This document shows positions 29,851-39,219 of a DNA stretch of 64,000 bases, piece by piece. Positions within the stretch are counted from its first letter, which is position 1. The number at the start of each line of letters is the position of its first letter. Source of the DNA: Oxalobacteraceae bacterium CAVE-383 (GTDB taxonomy: Bacteria; Pseudomonadota; Gammaproteobacteria; Burkholderiales; Burkholderiaceae_D); contig REGP01000001.1 in NCBI GenBank assembly GCA_004134995.1, positions 744,001 through 808,000 on the forward strand. The letters run 5' to 3'. The notes under the pieces were generated by a model that saw only the letters and a program-made list of their open reading frames with translations, had not been told where the DNA came from and ran no database searches. A program made the translations under genes and the position numbers.

Positions 29851-30840
29851 CTATATTCCCTTTTGTATTTCCGCCGCAATCTCGAACGAGCGCAACCGCG
29901 CCGCGTGATCGTAAATCTGCGCGGTAAGCATCAATTCGTCGGCGCCGGTGCGGCCGATGAAATCCAGCAGTCCCGCCCGCACGGTTTCTTTCGATCCCAC
30001 CATCGCGCAAGACAGCGAACGCTCGACGTGCGCTCTTTCCTCGGCCAGCCAGAGGCCGTCCATGCTGTCCAGCGGCGGCATCAGTTGCCCCGGCACGCCG
30101 CGGATCAGGTTCAGGAACTGCTGCTGCAGCGAGGTGAACAGGCGCCGGCCTTCCTCGTCGTCGGCGGCGGCGAATACGCTGACGCCGAGCATGACGTAGG
30201 GCTTCTGCAATTGCCGGGACGGCTTGAAGCGGGCGCGATAGATTTCGATGGCCTGCATCATCATGGCCGGCGCGAAATGCGAAGCGAATGCAAACGGCAG
30301 GCCGAGTTCGGCGGCCAGTTGCGCGCCGAACAGGCTGGAACCCAGCAGCCACAGCGGAATCTCCAGCCCCGCGCCCGGCACGGCCTGCACCGCCTGGTTG
30401 GGCGTGGCCGGCGCGAAATACGCCTGCAGTTCCTGCACATCCTGGGGGAAGGTATCGGCCGATTCATGCAGATTGCGGCGTAGTGCGCGCGCGGTGCGCT
30501 GGTCGCTGCCGGGCGCGCGGCCGAGGCCCAGATCGATGCGGCCGGGATAGAGCGACTCCAGCGTGCCGAACTGTTCGGCGATCACCAGCGGCGCATGATT
30601 GGGCAGCATCACGCCGCCGGCGCCGACGCGGATGGTTTTGGTATTGGCCGCGATATGCGCGATCACCAGCGACGTCGCGGCGCTGGCGATGCCGCGCATA
30701 TTGTGATGCTCGGCCACCCAGTAGCGGTTATAGCCCCAGCGCTCGGCATGCTGCGCCAGGTCGCGGGTATTGGCGAATGCTTGCGCGGGAGTGTCGCCAT
30801 GTTTGATCGGCGACAGGTCGAGTACGGAAAATGGAATCAT
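29851..30840 (-). CDS. Luciferase-like (LLM class) flavin-dependent oxidoreductase
   Basis: The 329-residue protein has the bacterial luciferase-like TIM-barrel signature: [28 protein letters not shown], and [19 protein letters not shown], close to the MsnO8/YhbW group. These use reduced FMN or F420 for oxygenation; the substrate is unknown. It is the third gene of a minus-strand series after the COG4389 membrane protein and the MDR oxidoreductase. Confidence 0.88.
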   Translation of the reverse strand: MIPFSVLDLSPIKHGDTPAQAFANTRDLAQHAERWGYNRYWVAEHHNMRGIASAATSLVIAHIAANTKTIRVGAGGVMLPNHAPLVIAEQFGTLESLYPGRIDLGLGRAPGSDQRTARALRRNLHESADTFPQDVQELQAYFAPATPNQAVQAVPGAGLEIPLWLLGSSLFGAQLAAELGLPFAFASHFAPAMMMQAIEIYRARFKPSRQLQKPYVMLGVSVFAAADDEEGRRLFTSLQQQFLNLIRGVPGQLMPPLDSMDGLWLAEERAHVERSLSCAMVGSKETVRAGLLDFIGRTGADELMLTAQIYDHAARLRSFEIAAEIQKGI

Positions 30841-30918
30841 GAAAAGCGCCTTTGAAGCCGGCGGCGGACGCCATCGGCGGTGAATGAAAAAATGCGGAGA
30901 ATAATGGGGCGTCGAAAA

Positions 30919-31968
30919 TCAGTGTTCGCCGACCTGAACCAGCAGCTTGCCGAAATTGGCGCCCTGCAGCAGGCCGATGAATGCTTCCGGCGCTGCCTCG
31001 AGGCCATTGACGATGTCCTCGCGGTAGCGCACCAGGCCGGCGTTCAGCCAGGCCTGCATATCGCGTTGAAACGCCTCGTAATGCGTGGCCTCGAAATCGT
31101 AGTTGATGAAGCCGCGGATGGTGAAGCGGCGGATCAATGCCAGCCGCAGAAATTGCGGCAGTTTGTCGGGGCCTTCCTGTGGAGGCCGGCTGCTGCCGAG
31201 CTGCGACATCAATCCGCACAGCGGTATGCGCGCGTGCAGATTGAGCAGCGGCAGCACCGCGTCAAGCACCGCGCCGCCGACGTTTTCAAAATAGATGTCG
31301 ATGCCGCGCGGGCAGGCCGCCGCCAGTTGCTGCGCAAAATCGGCGGCGCGATGATCGACGCAGGCATCGAAGCCGAGTTGTTCGACCGCAAAGCGGCATT
31401 TGTCCGCGCCGCCGGCAATGCCGACGATTCTGCATCCCTTGATTTTGGCGATCTGCCCGACCAGCGATCCGACCCCGCCGGTGGCGGCCGCGACCGCGAG
31501 GGTTTCCCCCGCCCGCGGCCGGCCGATTTCGAGCAGCCCCGCATAGGCGCTGAAACCGGGCATGCCGAGTACGCCCAGCGCATGGGAAGGCCGCGCCATG
31601 CCGGCCGGCAGCCGCTTCAGATTCTCGCCGTTGGAGAGCGCATAGTCCTGCCATCCGGTGGAGCCCACCACCAGGTCGCCCGGTGCGTAATCCGGGTGCA
31701 GGGATTGCACCACGCGCGATACGGCCCCGCCCACCATGACATGCTCCAGTTCAACCGGCGGCGCATAGGAGGGCGCATCGCTCATGCGGCCGCGCATGTA
31801 CGGATCGAGCGACAGATAGATGGTGCGCAGCAGCAATTGGCCGTCGCGCGGCGTCGGCACGCCGACATGATCCAGCCGGAAATTATCGGGCGTGGGCAGG
31901 CCGCGCGGACGGGCCACCAGGATAATGCGTCGATTGATCTTGTCGGATTGCGTGCAAGTTGACGACAT
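30919..31968 (-). CDS. NADPH-dependent MDR oxidoreductase (YfmJ/CurA-like alkenal reductase group)
   Basis: The 349-residue zinc-independent medium-chain reductase shows LSLDPYMRGRM near the N-terminus, GMPGFSAYAGLLEIG, the cofactor motif AAATGGVGSLVGQIAKIKG and YFENVGG. These features match the leukotriene B4 dehydrogenase/2-alkenal reductase group, which reduces activated double bonds with NADPH. The start at 31968 is supported by GAGGAG seven bases upstream. It lies 57 bases after the upstream membrane-protein gene and may be co-transcribed with it. Confidence 0.88.
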   Translation of the reverse strand: MSSTCTQSDKINRRIILVARPRGLPTPDNFRLDHVGVPTPRDGQLLLRTIYLSLDPYMRGRMSDAPSYAPPVELEHVMVGGAVSRVVQSLHPDYAPGDLVVGSTGWQDYALSNGENLKRLPAGMARPSHALGVLGMPGFSAYAGLLEIGRPRAGETLAVAAATGGVGSLVGQIAKIKGCRIVGIAGGADKCRFAVEQLGFDACVDHRAADFAQQLAAACPRGIDIYFENVGGAVLDAVLPLLNLHARIPLCGLMSQLGSSRPPQEGPDKLPQFLRLALIRRFTIRGFINYDFEATHYEAFQRDMQAWLNAGLVRYREDIVNGLEAAPEAFIGLLQGANFGKLLVQVGEH

Positions 31969-32025
31969 GTCGGGCTCCTCGCAAATTTGGCTTTCGACAT
32001 GATAGGCCAAATCGGCGAGGGCGTT

Positions 32026-34113
32026 TTACGATGGCCGATTTGCGCTGATGTCCAGGTCCGCGGCATCGCCGGCCGGTTCGGCGACGGCCTTCGGCGCCAT
32101 CACAAAATCCTGCGGCCGCCGGAAAAAGCGCCACAGCAATTGTTTCATCAACTGCGCGCCGTGACGGAAGCGCACCTGGCGCGAACGCAGGGCGACGATC
32201 AGCGCCAGCGTAAAACTGACCCACAGATTGACCGTACCGATCGCCAGCACCCCGCAGGCCGACACCAGGGCCAGGCGCCAGCCGATCTGATAATCGAGGC
32301 CGACGATGGCGGTGGCGAAATTGGCGGCGGAAAACGTGATGTGGCGGATGTCGATCGGCAAGCCGAGCAGAAAGCCGGCGGTGCCGAGGCAGCCCAGCAA
32401 AATGCCGAAATAGAAATTCCCCATCAGCCCGCCCAGGCTGGTTTCCAGATAGTCGCCCAGGCGCGCCACGCGGCGTGCGCCGAGCAGGCCTTGCAGCCAG
32501 CCGATGCGCGCGATGCGCTGCGCCATGCGGGTATACAGCGCCTTGTTGTCGTAATAGCCGGAAATCAGGCCCGCCAGAAACAGGCAGACGCCGGCGATCG
32601 CCGCGTAGAACAGGGCCAGGGTGGTGAACGGATCGATGTCCTGCAGCAGATGGCGCGCCTTGTCGGGCGAGACCAGGGGATGGCCGAACAGAAAACCGTA
32701 GGCCACCGCGATCAGGTACGCCATCGGAAACGCCAGCAGCAGATTGCCGGCCACCGCGACAAATTGGGTGCGGATCACCTTGACCAGCAATTCCACCAGG
32801 CTGTCCAGATCGATATTGCGGCCGTCGCGGCTATGCACGCCGGCAGCGATGCGCGACGCCGTCATGGCCGGCTGCTTGGTCGCCACCGTGAAGTGCAATA
32901 CATGGATCAGCATGAATCCCAGCGAATAATTCATGCTGAACAGGAAGGCTTCCACCAGCGGTGCGGCATGCAGATAGGAAGCCAGTATCTTCAGCATCGC
33001 CATGAAGCCGATGATCACCCCGGCGCCGGAGGCGGAGCGCAGCATGGCCCAATATTGGGGCCGGTCTTCGGCGATATAGTGCTCGCCGGTGCGGCTGGCG
33101 TTTTCGGTAATGTTGCGCGCCAACAGATTCAGATTGTTTCTGAACACTTCCCGGATCGCGTATTTGCGATTGTGCGCTTCGATCATGCGCAAGCCGAGCG
33201 CCAGCGCCGTGCGATGTTTTTCCGGCGCGGATTCGCTTGCCGCTTCCTCGGCGCCGTTTCCATCCGCATGCCGGCTGACCAGCGCCAGCAAAGTGCGCAG
33301 GCGCTCGATATTCTGCGCCAGGCGCACCAGGCGGTAGGTCAGGCCGATGCTGGTGCCGAGCCGCAGCATCAGTTTGCGGATCGTGCCGACGACCGCCTCG
33401 CATTGGTCCAGCATGACCAGCACGTGGTCCGGCCCCTCGGCGCTGTCCACGGCGCCGTCGCCGCCTTCGATATAGGCCGTCAGGTAGCGATGCAGCTCCA
33501 CGTTCTGCATCAGGAACGGCGATTCGAACGCCTTGATGTCGGTGTAGATGCGGATCAGTTCGGGGTCGGTGCCGATCGCGCTGATGCGATAGGACAGCAC
33601 CTGGATCGCCTGCAGCAATTGGGTTGCGGTCTGGCCCGGGGCGTCGCCGGCATCGGCGCGGCCGCTGCCGGGTTGGCCGGGAGCCGCTTGCAGCAGGCCG
33701 ATCAGCGCCAGCCAGTGTTGCGCCGGCACGGCTTCGATCCAGATATGATCGCGCTGCAGCGGCAGCACCAGGTCCAGGCAATCGACCAGATAGCGCTGGT
33801 CCAGCGCCGGCGGCAGCACGCGGTAGCTCAGGCGGCGGAACAGTTCGGTAAAAAAGCCGCCATCGGACAGAATGCCGACATCGGTGTATAAACTGGTTTG
33901 ACGCCGGCTCGCCAGAACCGACAGCAAATAATGACGCAGCGCCGCCGCGTAGCGCGGATGGCTTTTCAGCAATGCCAGCAGCAGTTGCACGCGGTCGCCG
34001 GCATGTTCCGGGGCAATGTTTTTGGCGGGGCGCAGCGCGTCGACCAGCGCCGTCAGCGGGGCAATGCTGTCCAGGCCGGGATCGGCGGCGATTTGTTCGA
34101 GTATTTCTTGCAT
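32026..34113 (-). CDS. Gcr/COG4389 family membrane protein (historically 'site-specific recombinase')
   Basis: The 695-residue protein has a hydrophilic N-terminal half and at least six hydrophobic helices in the C-terminal half (for example VAVAGNLLLAFPMAYLIAV and FYAAIAGVCLFLAGLISGYY regions). It matches the Neisseria Gcr-like family (COG4389), whose label as a recombinase is old; I see no tyrosine or serine recombinase catalytic motif. A membrane role is more likely. ATG at 34113 is used; an in-frame extension to 34254 is possible but has no better ribosome binding site. Confidence 0.75.
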   Translation of the reverse strand: MQEILEQIAADPGLDSIAPLTALVDALRPAKNIAPEHAGDRVQLLLALLKSHPRYAAALRHYLLSVLASRRQTSLYTDVGILSDGGFFTELFRRLSYRVLPPALDQRYLVDCLDLVLPLQRDHIWIEAVPAQHWLALIGLLQAAPGQPGSGRADAGDAPGQTATQLLQAIQVLSYRISAIGTDPELIRIYTDIKAFESPFLMQNVELHRYLTAYIEGGDGAVDSAEGPDHVLVMLDQCEAVVGTIRKLMLRLGTSIGLTYRLVRLAQNIERLRTLLALVSRHADGNGAEEAASESAPEKHRTALALGLRMIEAHNRKYAIREVFRNNLNLLARNITENASRTGEHYIAEDRPQYWAMLRSASGAGVIIGFMAMLKILASYLHAAPLVEAFLFSMNYSLGFMLIHVLHFTVATKQPAMTASRIAAGVHSRDGRNIDLDSLVELLVKVIRTQFVAVAGNLLLAFPMAYLIAVAYGFLFGHPLVSPDKARHLLQDIDPFTTLALFYAAIAGVCLFLAGLISGYYDNKALYTRMAQRIARIGWLQGLLGARRVARLGDYLETSLGGLMGNFYFGILLGCLGTAGFLLGLPIDIRHITFSAANFATAIVGLDYQIGWRLALVSACGVLAIGTVNLWVSFTLALIVALRSRQVRFRHGAQLMKQLLWRFFRRPQDFVMAPKAVAEPAGDAADLDISANRPS

Positions 34114-34170
34114 GCGCCAGTATAAGTTGCCGGTTCCGCGGCGCAGCAGGTTTTTACGCCACAACAGGAT

Positions 34171-34197
34171 TAAAGAATTTAAAAGTATTGCCGTTAA
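34171..34197 (+). promoter_or_regulatory. Sigma-28 (FliA) type promoter of the YjfB-like gene
   Basis: TAAAGAAT (34171-34178), 11 bases, then GCCGTTAA (34190-34197). This matches the flagellar sigma factor consensus TAAAGTTT-N11-GCCGATAA at 13 of 16 positions, with correct spacing. It lies 80 bases before the ATG of the motility-family protein. Confidence 0.7.
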
Positions 34198-34277
34198 GAA
34201 TGATGTCGTGGCATATTGCTGCGATGTCATGCAATATTTCGCAATAATCCGCAAGGATCGAATGCAAAGGAGCTGTT

Positions 34278-34466
34278 ATGAGTGATGTAACAAATATCGC
34301 AACGCTGGCAACCAGCAATACCGTCGCCGGCCAATCCGTGGCGGTCCAGACCATGATGCAGAAACACGCCATGAATGCCCAGAAAACCTTGGCTGAAGGC
34401 TTGATTGCGGCAATCCCGCCTTCGCCGACCGGCAGCCTGGGACACAATATCAATACGGTTGCTTGA
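34278..34466 (+). CDS. YjfB-like small putative motility protein
   Basis: The 62-residue protein has the short helical body (VAVQTMMQKHAMNAQKTLAEGL) and C-terminal PTGSLGHNINTVA ending typical of YjfB-type proteins (PF14070, putative motility protein). A strong AAGGAG lies about six bases before the ATG. A sigma-28-type promoter upstream supports expression with late flagellar genes. No flagellar genes are in the window. The biochemical role is unknown. Confidence 0.75.
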   Translation: MSDVTNIATLATSNTVAGQSVAVQTMMQKHAMNAQKTLAEGLIAAIPPSPTGSLGHNINTVA

Positions 34467-34533
34467 GTCCGCGCTTTATCAAAAAACGCTCGTACAGGTT
34501 GTATAAACGCATTGCCGGCGTCATAAAGGCACA

Positions 34534-35430
34534 ATGAAGGCGCCGTTGCCCTTGCGCGACGGCGTCGCGCCGAGTCACCTCTGGCTACCGCCCGGCGGCG
34601 CGTGGCCGGATCTCCTTACTTTCCTGATTTCCCATTTCCCCGATGTCGATCCCGCCACCTGGCGCAGCCGGCTGCTGCGCGGCGAAGTCGTCAATCAGGC
34701 CGGCGCCGCCATGGCCGCGGACAGCCGTTACCGGCACGGGGACTGTATTTTTTATTATCGCGAAATCGATAACGAGCCCGCGCTGCCTTTCGAGGAAAGC
34801 ATCGTCTACCGGGACGACCACATTCTGGTGGCCGACAAGCCGCATTTTCTGGCGGTAACGCCCGGCGGCAAATTCCTGCATGAAACCTTGCTGGTGCGTT
34901 TGCGCAGGAAGACCGGCCTGGCCGACCTGGCGCCGGTGCACCGGATCGATCGCGAAACGGCGGGATTAGTGCTGTTTTCCCATAATCCGGCCACCCGCGC
35001 GGCTTTTCACGCCTTGTTCAGCCGCCGCGCCATCGAAAAAACCTACGAAGCCCTGACCGACGGTCCCGGCGCGATCGATCTGCCGCCGCTGTATCGCAGC
35101 CGGCTCGAAAACGGGGAAGGGGAATCGTTCTTCCTGACCCGGCAGGTGGAAGGCGAGCCCAATGCCGAAACCCGCATCGAACTGCTGCGGCGCGACGGCA
35201 CGCAGGCGCTGTACCGCCTGCATCCGGTGACCGGCCGCAAGCATCAACTGCGGGTGCAACTGGCCGCGCTGGGACGGCCCATCGTCAACGACCGTTTTTA
35301 TCCGCATGCGGTGCCCGGCGATATGCCGGATGATTACGCCAATCCCCTCAAATTGCTGGCGCGCGCCATTGCGTATGCCGATCCGCTGAACGGACAGCCG
35401 CGCCGCTTCGAAAGCGCGCGCGCGTTGTAA
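34534..35430 (+). CDS. RluA-family pseudouridine synthase
   Basis: The 298-residue enzyme isomerises uridine in rRNA or tRNA. The catalytic motif HRIDRETAGLVLFS is intact (aspartate at about residue 138), with KPHFLAVTPGG upstream and the C-terminal HPVTGRKHQLRVQLAALG. The target uridine cannot be predicted; the sequence suggests the TruC/RluA side of the family. It is followed by a 197-base regulatory region. Confidence 0.9.
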   Translation: MKAPLPLRDGVAPSHLWLPPGGAWPDLLTFLISHFPDVDPATWRSRLLRGEVVNQAGAAMAADSRYRHGDCIFYYREIDNEPALPFEESIVYRDDHILVADKPHFLAVTPGGKFLHETLLVRLRRKTGLADLAPVHRIDRETAGLVLFSHNPATRAAFHALFSRRAIEKTYEALTDGPGAIDLPPLYRSRLENGEGESFFLTRQVEGEPNAETRIELLRRDGTQALYRLHPVTGRKHQLRVQLAALGRPIVNDRFYPHAVPGDMPDDYANPLKLLARAIAYADPLNGQPRRFESARAL

Positions 35431-35467
35431 AACTTCTCCTTTTTCTTTCCCGACTGCCTTACTCGGC

Positions 35468-35511
35468 TTTTGCAAATACTCTTTGTCTTTCATTTGCAAA
35501 TCTCATAATAT
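35468..35511 (+). promoter_or_regulatory. Promoter with two TTTGCAAAT boxes before the binding-protein/Rieske cassette
   Basis: TTGTCT (35483-35488) and TAATAT (35506-35511) are 17 bases apart. One palindromic ATTTGCAAAT (35492-35501) lies in the spacer and a second copy, TTTTGCAAAT (35468-35477), lies just upstream of the -35. Their centres are 24 bases apart, the position expected for a repressor or dual regulator. A further seven-base inverted repeat GATATTT/AAATATC is at 35522-35540. The regulator is unknown; the IclR protein of the same cluster is a candidate. Confidence 0.5.
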
Positions 35512-35627
35512 AAGACTAATTGATATTTTTTGGAAATATCAAACAATAAATCAAACAGACATGCCGGTTAAAACGTCGAAGAACGATTTCGGCCGGACAA
35601 AAAATCATCTTATTGGAGGAGACCAAT

Positions 35628-36746
35628 ATGAGCGCCAGTTTTTCCAAGGACCCGCTGTGGGGAGTGCCGCGTTTTGTGATGCCGGCAGTGTTGTCGGCAG
35701 CCGCCGTTATTGCAGCCGCCGTTATCGCAGCGGCCATGCCGGGAACGGCCGCCGCCGCGCCTGCGGCAAGCGCCAATGGCGCGCTGGTGCCGGTGCGGGT
35801 GGGAACCACGAACGTGATCACGGACATCGGCTTCTTTATCGCGGACAAGAAGGGTTATTTTCGCGACGAAGGCCTGGCGGTGAGCTTTACGGCGTTCAAT
35901 TCGGCGGCCAAGATGATCGCGCCGCTCGGCGTCGGCCAGCTCGATGTCGGCGGCGGCACGGTGGCGGCAGGTTTATATAATGCAGTCGGCCGCGGCATCG
36001 ACGTCAAAGTGGTCGCGGACAAGGGTTCGATCCAGCCCGGCTACGGATTTTCGGCGCTGATGGTGCGCAAGGATCTGGTCGACAGCGGCAAGTACAAGAG
36101 CTTCAAGGATTTGAAAGGCTTGACCATCGCGATCGGCGCCTCCGGCACCGGCACCGCCTCGGCATTGAACGAAGCCTTGAAAAAGGGCGGCCTGAAATAT
36201 TCGGACGCGAATGTGATCGATCTGGGATTCCCGCAGCATATGGTTGCGTTTACCAACAAGGCGATCGACGCCAGCATCACCAACGAGCCGACCGTGACCC
36301 AGTCGGTCAAGGCCGGCGTGGCGGTGCGCATCGCCGGCAACGATGTAATTTCGCCGGGCCAGCAGACCGCGGTATTGCTGTATTCGGGTGAATTCATCAA
36401 GAACTCGCCGGACATCGGCAAGCGTTTCATGCGCGCCTATCTGAAGGGCGTGCGCGACTATAACGACGGCCTCAAAAACGGCAAGATCGCCGGCAAGAAC
36501 GCTGATGAAGTGCTGGCGATATTGACCGAATACACGGAGATCAAGGACAAGGATCTGTATCGGACCATCGTGCCGAGCGCTTCCAATCCGGATGGCCGCG
36601 TCAACGTTGCCAGCCTGAAGCGCGATTTCGATTTTTTCAAATCCCAGAAGCTGATATCGGGCACGGCGACTGTGGATCAGGTGGTCGACAATTCCTTCGT
36701 CGACGCCGTTGTGCGCGAACTCGGACCTTACCGTTCGCCGAATTAA
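35628..36746 (+). CDS. NMT1/SsuA-type ABC transporter substrate-binding protein (orphan)
   Basis: The 372-residue protein has a long signal peptide with an Ala/Val-rich core ending near AAAAPA (about residue 45), then a periplasmic binding fold of the NMT1/sulfonate-nitrate type (GTTNVITDIGFFIADKKGYF, GVGQLDVGGGTVAAGLYNA, LTIAIGASGTGTASALNEAL in pieces). GGAGGAG lies seven bases before the ATG, which decides against a TTG five codons upstream. No permease or ATPase gene is next to it. It leads directly into the Rieske oxygenase, so it probably binds the substrate of that pathway. Confidence 0.85.
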   Translation: MSASFSKDPLWGVPRFVMPAVLSAAAVIAAAVIAAAMPGTAAAAPAASANGALVPVRVGTTNVITDIGFFIADKKGYFRDEGLAVSFTAFNSAAKMIAPLGVGQLDVGGGTVAAGLYNAVGRGIDVKVVADKGSIQPGYGFSALMVRKDLVDSGKYKSFKDLKGLTIAIGASGTGTASALNEALKKGGLKYSDANVIDLGFPQHMVAFTNKAIDASITNEPTVTQSVKAGVAVRIAGNDVISPGQQTAVLLYSGEFIKNSPDIGKRFMRAYLKGVRDYNDGLKNGKIAGKNADEVLAILTEYTEIKDKDLYRTIVPSASNPDGRVNVASLKRDFDFFKSQKLISGTATVDQVVDNSFVDAVVRELGPYRSPN

Positions 36747-36803
36747 AGCATCGATGCAAGCAGCAAGGCAGCCCGGATTCAATTTTTAGTCAGGAGAGTA
36801 GTA

Positions 36804-38090
36804 ATGGCAACCCACGAGCAAAATAAAATGTTGTGCCAGACCGGCCCCGGCACCCCCATGGGCGATCTGTTCCGGCGTTACTGGATCCCGGCGCTGCTGT
36901 CGGAAGAAATCCCGACGCCGGATTGCCCGCCGGTGCGCGTCAAGCTGTTGTCCGAAGAATTGATCGCTTTCCGCGATACCGACGGCAAGCTGGGCCTGGT
37001 CAGCGAATTTTGCGCGCATCGCCGCGTGTCGCTGTGGTTCGGCCGCAATGAGGAGAATGGCCTGCGCTGTCCTTACCACGGCTGGAAGTATGACGTGAAC
37101 GGCCAGTGCGTCGATATTCCGTCGGAACCGGAAGGCAGCAAATTCTGCGACAAGGTCAAATTGCCGGCGGCCTATCCGTGCGTGGAACGCGGCGGCACGA
37201 TCTGGGCTTATATGGGACCGAAGGAAAACATGCCGCCGTTGCCGGAATTCGAATGGGCCATGGTGCCGGATTCGCACCGCTACGTCAGCAAGCGCCTGCA
37301 GGAATGCAATTACATGCAGGCCATGGAAGGCGGCATCGACGGCAGCCACGTGTCGTCCCTGCATAGCGGCGAGCTGCATTCGGATCCGCTGCACAAGGGC
37401 ACCGAAGGCGCCAAATACCAGGCCGACCTGCGGCCCAAATTCGAAGTCGCCGGCTCGCCGGGCGGCATGCTGATCGGCGCCAAGCGCCAGGCCGACGAAG
37501 GCAACAGCTACTGGCGCGTGACGCAATGGATCATGCCTTGGTACACCATGATTCCGCCCTACGGCGATCACGGCGTGCACGGCCACGCATGGGTGCCGAT
37601 CGACGACGAGAACTGCTTCGCCTGGAGCATGACGCACCATCCGACGCGGCCATTGAACGATACCGAACTGTTCGCGATGCAAAACGGCCAGGGCATGTAT
37701 GCCGAACTGATTCCGGGCACCTACAAGACCGTCGCCAACAAGAGCAACGATTACCTGATGGACCGTGAAGGCCAGAAGAGCGGCCGTTATTACAGCGGCG
37801 TCAAGGGCATCGGCATGCAGGACGCTTCGCTGCAGGAAAGCATGGGGCCTATCGTCGACCGTTCGCAGGAACTGCTGGTGGCCACCGACGTCGCCATCGT
37901 GCAGGCGCGCCGGCGCCTGCTGGCTTCCGCCCAGGCCTTGATGAAGGATACGAACCTGGTGCCGCCGGGCGTCGATCCGGCCACGCATCATGTGCGTTCG
38001 GCCTCGTTCAAGGTGGCGTCCAACGTGCCGCTGGCCGATGTCGAGGAAATGTTCAAGGCCAGGCTGGGCGAAGCCCATTCGTCGATTTAA
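36804..38090 (+). CDS. Rieske-type aromatic ring-hydroxylating oxygenase, large subunit
   Basis: The 428-residue protein has a Rieske [2Fe-2S] motif Cys70-x-His72 and Cys89-x2-His92 (CAHRR and CPYHGW), and a mononuclear iron site around NYMQAMEGGIDGSHVSSLH. The length and layout match phthalate 4,5-dioxygenase-type oxygenases (Rieske group with a separate reductase). No reductase gene is adjacent, so electrons must come from a protein encoded elsewhere. A GGAGAG site precedes the ATG. The substrate is not predictable; the neighbours suggest an alcohol or aldehyde intermediate follows. Confidence 0.9.
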   Translation: MATHEQNKMLCQTGPGTPMGDLFRRYWIPALLSEEIPTPDCPPVRVKLLSEELIAFRDTDGKLGLVSEFCAHRRVSLWFGRNEENGLRCPYHGWKYDVNGQCVDIPSEPEGSKFCDKVKLPAAYPCVERGGTIWAYMGPKENMPPLPEFEWAMVPDSHRYVSKRLQECNYMQAMEGGIDGSHVSSLHSGELHSDPLHKGTEGAKYQADLRPKFEVAGSPGGMLIGAKRQADEGNSYWRVTQWIMPWYTMIPPYGDHGVHGHAWVPIDDENCFAWSMTHHPTRPLNDTELFAMQNGQGMYAELIPGTYKTVANKSNDYLMDREGQKSGRYYSGVKGIGMQDASLQESMGPIVDRSQELLVATDVAIVQARRRLLASAQALMKDTNLVPPGVDPATHHVRSASFKVASNVPLADVEEMFKARLGEAHSSI

Positions 38091-38112
38091 TGTTGTTGAT
38101 TCAGGAGTCTGC

Positions 38113-39219
38113 ATGCAAGGCAAAGTAACAGCGGCGGTGGCGTTGACCGAACGGCGCATTGAAGTGCGCGAATTCGATGCGCCGCATATTCCGGCCGACG
38201 GCGGTCTGCTGAAGGTGGAAAAAACCGGCGTCTGCGGCAGCGACTGGCCGTATTTCCTGAACTATCCGAAAAGCAAGGGACCGATGATCCTGGGCCACGA
38301 GACCGTCGGTTTCGTGACCGAGATCGGAGCCGACGCCGCCGCGCGCTGGGGCGTGCAGGAAGGCGACCGCGTCGCGCTGGAAGAGTATCTCCCTTGCGGC
38401 CATTGCCATTACTGCCGCACCGGCGAGTTCCGCCTGTGCGATGCGACCGATACGCTGGTCGGCACCGGCATCCGCTATGGTTCCACTTCCATCAATGTCG
38501 CGCCGTCGCTGTGGGGCGGCTACAGCCAGTATCAGTACCTGCATCCGAACGCGGTGTTCCACAAGGTGCCGGCGCATGTGCCGGCGGTGCAGGCCACGCT
38601 GGCGCTGCCGCTGGGCAACGGCATCGAATGGGTCAGCCTGGCGGGGCGCGTGCAGATCGGCGAATCGGTGGTGATCCAGGGACCGGGGCAGCAAGGCCTG
38701 GCCTGCGTCATCGCGGCCAAGGAAGCGGGAGCGGGCAGCATCATCGTGACCGGCCTCGGCGCCGACAGCGCGCGGCTGGCGCTGGCGCGTGAATTCGGCG
38801 CGCACCACACCATTAACATCGAGCAGTTCGATCTGCTGGAAACCGTGGCCGAACTGACCAACGGCCACATGGCCGACCTGGTGATCGATTGCGCATCCGG
38901 CGGGCCTGCGGCAGTGGTGTCGGCAATCCAGCTGGCGCGCAAGGGCGGCCGCATCCTGCTGTGCGGGCGCAAGGGCAGGCCGGTGCCGGAATTCGACAGC
39001 GATTATCTGTTCCGCAAGAACCTGACCGTCAAAGGCATGCGCGGACACAGTTACCAGGCGGTGGAAATGGCGATGCAATTGATCGCATCCGGCCGTTATC
39101 CGATGGAAAAAATGTGCACCCACATGTTCGGCCTGAACAATGTGCTGGACGCCCTCACCACGGTCGGCGGCGAAGGCCGGCCCAACGCGATTCACTGCTG
39201 CGTGGATCCCTGGCAATGA
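38113..39219 (+). CDS. Zinc-dependent medium-chain alcohol dehydrogenase
   Basis: The 368-residue protein has the catalytic zinc ligands (GVCGSDWPYF and GHETVG), the structural zinc cysteines (PCGHCHYCRTGEFRLC) and an NAD-binding GPGQQGLACVIAAKE segment. CAGGAG lies five bases before the ATG at 38113. It starts 22 bases after the oxygenase and overlaps the next gene by four bases, so it is part of the same operon. It likely oxidises a product of the oxygenase reaction; this is inference. Confidence 0.92.
   Translation: MQGKVTAAVALTERRIEVREFDAPHIPADGGLLKVEKTGVCGSDWPYFLNYPKSKGPMILGHETVGFVTEIGADAAARWGVQEGDRVALEEYLPCGHCHYCRTGEFRLCDATDTLVGTGIRYGSTSINVAPSLWGGYSQYQYLHPNAVFHKVPAHVPAVQATLALPLGNGIEWVSLAGRVQIGESVVIQGPGQQGLACVIAAKEAGAGSIIVTGLGADSARLALAREFGAHHTINIEQFDLLETVAELTNGHMADLVIDCASGGPAAVVSAIQLARKGGRILLCGRKGRPVPEFDSDYLFRKNLTVKGMRGHSYQAVEMAMQLIASGRYPMEKMCTHMFGLNNVLDALTTVGGEGRPNAIHCCVDPWQ

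Noticed and set aside
32026-34113. Possible integrase or mobile element because of the recombinase family name
   Set aside because: No attachment repeats, no catalytic motif and no other mobility genes are nearby.
35613-35627. TTG start giving a five-residue longer binding protein
   Set aside because: The TTG lies within the GGAGGAG ribosome binding site that serves the ATG at 35628.
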